Source of the DNA: Dorea formicigenerans
GTDB taxonomy: Bacteria; Bacillota; Clostridia; Lachnospirales; Lachnospiraceae
Length of the DNA: 64,000 bases
NCBI RefSeq assembly: GCF_025150245.1
Contig: NZ_CP102279.1
Location: 2,291,423-2,355,422, forward strand
Direction: 5' to 3'
Position 1 is the first letter of the stretch, and each line of letters starts with the position of its first letter. This document shows, piece after piece, positions 61,047 through 64,000 of this stretch. The position numbers were made by a program, and so were the translations under genes. Below the pieces are notes generated by a model that was given only the letters and a program-made list of their open reading frames with translations, was not told where the DNA came from and searched no databases.

Positions 61047-63095
61047 CTATTTATTAGAATTTTTCAATGGTTCATTTAAAATCTCTGTGCCAGGAAGCAC
61101 AAATATTCCGTCACGGATAATTTCTATCTCTTTTCCATCCGCGCATTCTACGGTAATACTCTTCAATTCTTCATAAGGAATCGTAATATCTGTATGACAG
61201 TGGAAATATGCTGCTGAGACGTCTTCTTTTCTCTGAATGGATACCGAATTATCTCTTGCCACAATTTCTTTGCCATTTGGATTGTATACTTTAATGTCCT
61301 CTGCCCAACTATAGCATGTGTCGCCAACTGCAAAATGCGGTCCCATTTTCTCGGCGATCAGAATTGGCATCTTATCGGCAATATTGTATTTCTTCGCTGC
61401 TACATACGCAGTCGTGTTCGTACCGATTGCAAATTCGCCAAGCGGCAATGTCGGGTGACGATAAAGAACATTATCTAAAAAGTATTCTTTATTCTCCAGT
61501 TCATGTTCAAAGTTCTTGCAGCTGTAATCTGCCACCATTCCATTTGAAAACGTTACTTCCAGATCTTTGTATAATAGTTCATTCAGGTAAACCTGACTTA
61601 CATGAAGAACCCCGTTCGTTCCTTCCAGAACCGGTGATGTAAAAACTTCTCCCACTGGGATGTTAACATCTGCCACGCAGTTTTCAAAAATCGTCTCCTT
61701 CTTTGGATCTTTCAATTTATAAAGCTGCACCCGAAGATCTGTATGGTTACCGTTGTTTCCAAGAATGTGCACACTTGTTCCCTGATCTAATGCATCAATA
61801 ATGGTCTGTTGAACCTTCTCATAAACTTTTGCATCTAATGTATTGATCTTGATAATCTCATCAAAAATCTCTTCGTACTGATCTCCAATCTCCGGAACAG
61901 GATACGCTACGATTGTGAAACTTCTCTCGTCTCCCGGAATATAGCTATTTACAATCTGACTGGATTTACTGTCATATTCAAGCGAGATTTCCTTCTGCTT
62001 ATCATTAAGTTTTACCGCCTCTGATTTTGACACTGGTGTAAATGGCTCCTCGCCAAATGTCTCCATGCATGCCGGACCTGCATGACGTCTTGCCAGGTCT
62101 TTATACTGTTTGTAAGTTGTCCGCATGACTTCCAGCTTCCGTTCCATGAACTGACGATCTAAGATCAGTGCCTGATCGTCCTTGTGGTCATACTCGTACT
62201 GCTTATTTGCAATACCTCCGTAATATCCGATTTTCAAATGTTGCCTCTTTGTAAGGACACTGACACCAGCGCGGTAAATCGTCGGCTTTAGTCCCATTTT
62301 CCGAAAATTCTCAATAGCAATCCGAATCACCCGCTCGAACCCAAGCGTATAGCGAATATTGACTGTTGCTTTCTTTGACAGATTCTTGCCTGTATTTACA
62401 AATCCAATCCGGTAACCTTCTGTATACACATCTGCCATTTTCTGTATTGTCTCAAGTGGCAGCTCATTCAGGTGCATGGCAGTGCGCTTCTCGTTTTCAC
62501 TGACATACTCTCCGTAATAATAGAGATAACGCACATCATTAAAATCACTGTTCATAATCAGATCCGCAGCAAAATTATCTTCCGGGTCAATCTGTTCTTT
62601 GATGCGGTCTGCCAAAAATACGTCACAATAATCGCTGGCATACCAATAAATCGTCTGTCTCACATGCTCATATTCCGGCTCGTTTTCTTCCTCAAACTGA
62701 TTATAAACTTCAATGAATAATTCAAACAAAATATCTAGATATTCTGTTTTCTTTTCAAATGCATATGGAATCACACCACGAAGTTCTGTATATAGAAAAC
62801 TCAAAAGCCGGCCGTATTCTATGCCGAATTTTTCTGTTGCAAATGCCGGATTGGCATAACTTGTCTTATAATGCTCTCCAAGCACGTCATCATACAAATG
62901 TGTATTCCAACACTCTAATTCTTCAATTGAAAACTTATAATACTCACCATTTTCAATTTTTTCTTTTAATTTATCAACTAAAAGTGCAAAATCAGCCAGT
63001 GTCCGGAAATAATCCCGGTATTTTTCACTGACTGTATTTTCACCCTTTATATTCTCAATTCTCTCGATTGCTAATTCATATCTCATCTCTGTCAT
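61047..63095 (-). CDS. M29-like aminopeptidase with long N-terminal domain
   Basis: A protein of 682 residues. The C-terminal 400 residues match the M29 aminopeptidase group: VGEVFTSPVLEGTNGVL with a metal Glu, GEFAIGTNT, EKMGPHFAVGD and YFHCHTDITI with His and Asp ligands. The N-terminal 280 residues (helical; YWYASDYCDVF, MNSDFNDVRYLYYYGEY) are an extension absent from the 410-residue M29 enzymes of other bacteria, but found in clostridial relatives. No signal peptide, so a cytoplasmic peptidase. The start is not sharply defined: GGGGG is 11 nt before the first ATG. It lies directly after the DUF6142 gene. Confidence 0.85.
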   Translation of the reverse strand: MTEMRYELAIERIENIKGENTVSEKYRDYFRTLADFALLVDKLKEKIENGEYYKFSIEELECWNTHLYDDVLGEHYKTSYANPAFATEKFGIEYGRLLSFLYTELRGVIPYAFEKKTEYLDILFELFIEVYNQFEEENEPEYEHVRQTIYWYASDYCDVFLADRIKEQIDPEDNFAADLIMNSDFNDVRYLYYYGEYVSENEKRTAMHLNELPLETIQKMADVYTEGYRIGFVNTGKNLSKKATVNIRYTLGFERVIRIAIENFRKMGLKPTIYRAGVSVLTKRQHLKIGYYGGIANKQYEYDHKDDQALILDRQFMERKLEVMRTTYKQYKDLARRHAGPACMETFGEEPFTPVSKSEAVKLNDKQKEISLEYDSKSSQIVNSYIPGDERSFTIVAYPVPEIGDQYEEIFDEIIKINTLDAKVYEKVQQTIIDALDQGTSVHILGNNGNHTDLRVQLYKLKDPKKETIFENCVADVNIPVGEVFTSPVLEGTNGVLHVSQVYLNELLYKDLEVTFSNGMVADYSCKNFEHELENKEYFLDNVLYRHPTLPLGEFAIGTNTTAYVAAKKYNIADKMPILIAEKMGPHFAVGDTCYSWAEDIKVYNPNGKEIVARDNSVSIQRKEDVSAAYFHCHTDITIPYEELKSITVECADGKEIEIIRDGIFVLPGTEILNEPLKNSNK

Positions 63096-63443
63096 CTACA
63101 CAAGCCCCCTGATAAATATTGCTGCAACTCCTGCAAGAACCAATCCATTTACCCCGATTCCGACTTTGCAGGTTATGTATTTCTTATCTCGTTCATTCAG
63201 ACCCCGAAGTCCGAGTCTGAATCCATAAACTGCCAGTGCAAGCAGTGCAAAACAAAGAAATCCTACGATTATATTTACATTCCCCTTCATCAGAAATGAC
63301 ACAAGAATCATCACAATTAAAATCACTGCACAAAGCACAGCCATCATGCAGGATTGGATTCCCTTTCTCGCATGTTTCAAAGTCTTCTGGCCATATTTTG
63401 TATTTACACGTCTGCTTCGTTTTTTCTTATCTTTTCCGAACAT
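63096..63443 (-). CDS. DUF6142-like small membrane protein
   Basis: A 115-residue protein with a basic N-terminus (KDKKKRSRRVNTKYGQK) and three hydrophobic segments (MMAVLCAVILIVMILVSFL, VGFLCFALLALAVYGF and GVNGLVLAGVAAIFI). The arrangement fits the DUF6142 family of Clostridia; no function is known. The stop abuts the M29 start and the gene's start lies inside the VanZ gene end by 17 nt, so these are tightly coupled. Confidence 0.8.
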   Translation of the reverse strand: MFGKDKKKRSRRVNTKYGQKTLKHARKGIQSCMMAVLCAVILIVMILVSFLMKGNVNIIVGFLCFALLALAVYGFRLGLRGLNERDKKYITCKVGIGVNGLVLAGVAAIFIRGLV

Positions 63444-63891
63444 GTCTCCTCCTTATTGCTACACAGGTCACAAATATAATATGACCTGCAACTCCTCCGA
63501 TCGTGTTAAGTAGAATATCATCTACGTCGAAACTTCCGACTTTCGTAAGAAGCTGAAATATTTCTACACACAAGCTTAATCCAAAGCTCCAGAACAGTGT
63601 AGCAAAACAGCTACGATATTTGCTTGCCATAGGTAAAAAGAACCCGAATGGTATAAATATAATTACATTTCCAAACAGGTTCGTGAACATGGCAAAAAAT
63701 CCCAATTGATGCCGGTACTGCCAAAATCTTTTGATTTCTTTGAACAGGACGAGATTATAATGGTATTCCTGCATCTCGCCCGTTCTGCCATACCAGTCGG
63801 AAAATATAAGAAAATATATCAGGAACCCGATGTAAAGGACAAATAATACTTTTCCAAGTCCTCTGAGTGCCTTTCTTTTTCTGGAATTCAA
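63427..63891 (-). CDS. VanZ family protein
   Basis: A 154-residue membrane protein with about four hydrophobic segments, opening with VLFVLYIGFLIYFLIFSDWYGR, and containing NLFGNVIIFIPFGFFLP and a CVEIFQLL segment, motifs typical of VanZ-like proteins. In enterococci VanZ gives low-level teicoplanin resistance; most relatives have unknown roles. The GDFDVDDILLNTIGG segment is also conserved in the family. It starts the group VanZ-DUF6142-M29-pur. Confidence 0.9.
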   Translation of the reverse strand: MNSRKRKALRGLGKVLFVLYIGFLIYFLIFSDWYGRTGEMQEYHYNLVLFKEIKRFWQYRHQLGFFAMFTNLFGNVIIFIPFGFFLPMASKYRSCFATLFWSFGLSLCVEIFQLLTKVGSFDVDDILLNTIGGVAGHIIFVTCVAIRRRHVRKR

Positions 63892-63947
63892 AAATATTGC
63901 TTCCTTTCCGTCCAGTCAAATGTCTTATCCTCTGATCTTATCAGATT

Positions 63948-64000
63948 TTAAAACGTAAGTCCTTTTTTGTCTTTTAATAACTTTGCTCCGCTGACAATGG
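63948..64000 (-). CDS. Partial gene running off the window (C-terminal end)
   Basis: An open frame on the minus strand enters at the window edge and stops with TAA at 63950-63948; its last residues read IVSGAKLLKDKKGLTF. The codon pattern looks coding but is too short to identify. It ends 56 bp before the VanZ gene. Frame choice is an inference, because all three frames are short here. Confidence 0.35.
   Translation of the reverse strand, partial: IVSGAKLLKDKKGLTF

Noticed and set aside
1-64000. CRISPR array, tRNA or rRNA genes, prophage
   Set aside because: No regularly spaced 25-40-bp repeats with unique spacers, no tRNA-like CCA/T-loop patterns in the gaps and no phage genes were seen on reading the window; a tRNAscan or CRISPR search was not possible here.

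Overview
The window looks like chromosomal DNA of a low-to-mid GC, spore-lineage Firmicute, most likely a gut Lachnospiraceae (Dorea, Blautia or Mediterraneibacter type). The reasons are the Gram-positive PolC, the anaerobic ribonucleotide reductase with its activase, split GcvPA/GcvPB, the order rho-rpmE-DUF1385-prmC-prfA, DUF4364 and DUF6142 proteins, a GerMN lipoprotein and AGGAGG-type ribosome binding sites. No rRNA, tRNA, CRISPR array, prophage or intact insertion sequence was recognised. About 56 genes are supported, nearly all on the minus strand; the plus-strand exceptions are pepT, an Rpn-type nuclease, an XRE regulator, a pilin-like gene and a maeA-yhcC-DUF4364 operon.

Layout. 1-2.9 kb: peptidase T and an Rpn/PD-(D/E)XK nuclease. 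2.9-6.7 kb: YitT membrane protein and nrdD-nrdG behind two NrdR-like boxes. 6.9-13.1 kb: unknown membrane protein-ispG-polC behind a consensus promoter, divergent from an XRE regulator. 13.7-18.5 kb: DUF2156 protein, two aminotransferases, a small membrane protein and DAHP synthase (amino-acid metabolism). 18.7-23.9 kb: a polar amino-acid ABC transporter, a MalY-type C-S lyase and an M20 amidohydrolase, which together suggest uptake and breakdown of cystine or S-substituted, N-acylated cysteines; a strongly structured intergenic element lies between transporter and lyase. 24-25.2 kb: an orphan type IV pilin-like gene whose expected ATG reads ATA, then a repeat-rich intergenic region. 25.2-29.9 kb: rho, L31, DUF1385, prmC, prfA. 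30.2-32.8 kb: malic enzyme, radical SAM protein, DUF4364. 32.8-38.2 kb: gcvPA-gcvPB, membrane dipeptidase and DUF819 transporter. 38.4-50.5 kb: ATP-NAD kinase-like protein, then comEA, two-component system, GerMN, comEC, holA, lepA, hemW. 50.6-55.6 kb: argC-GNAT-argJ-argB-argD behind a promoter overlapped by ArgR-like boxes. 56-61 kb: proA and purE-purM-purN-purD. 61-64 kb: M29 aminopeptidase, DUF6142, VanZ-like protein and the end of one more gene.

Most genes are housekeeping. The least ordinary material is between genes: a structured element with competing helices upstream of malY (21.2-21.4 kb), a long imperfect hairpin after proA (55.9-56.0 kb), 73-bp perfect direct repeats interlocked with the prfA terminator (24.9-25.2 kb), and a short repeat found in three intergenic gaps. 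I did not find a clear new multi-gene defence or biosynthetic system. The best candidates for undescribed biology are the malY leader element and the start-less pilin-like gene.

Start codons were re-chosen from ribosome binding sites for many genes; these choices are inferences from the sequence only.
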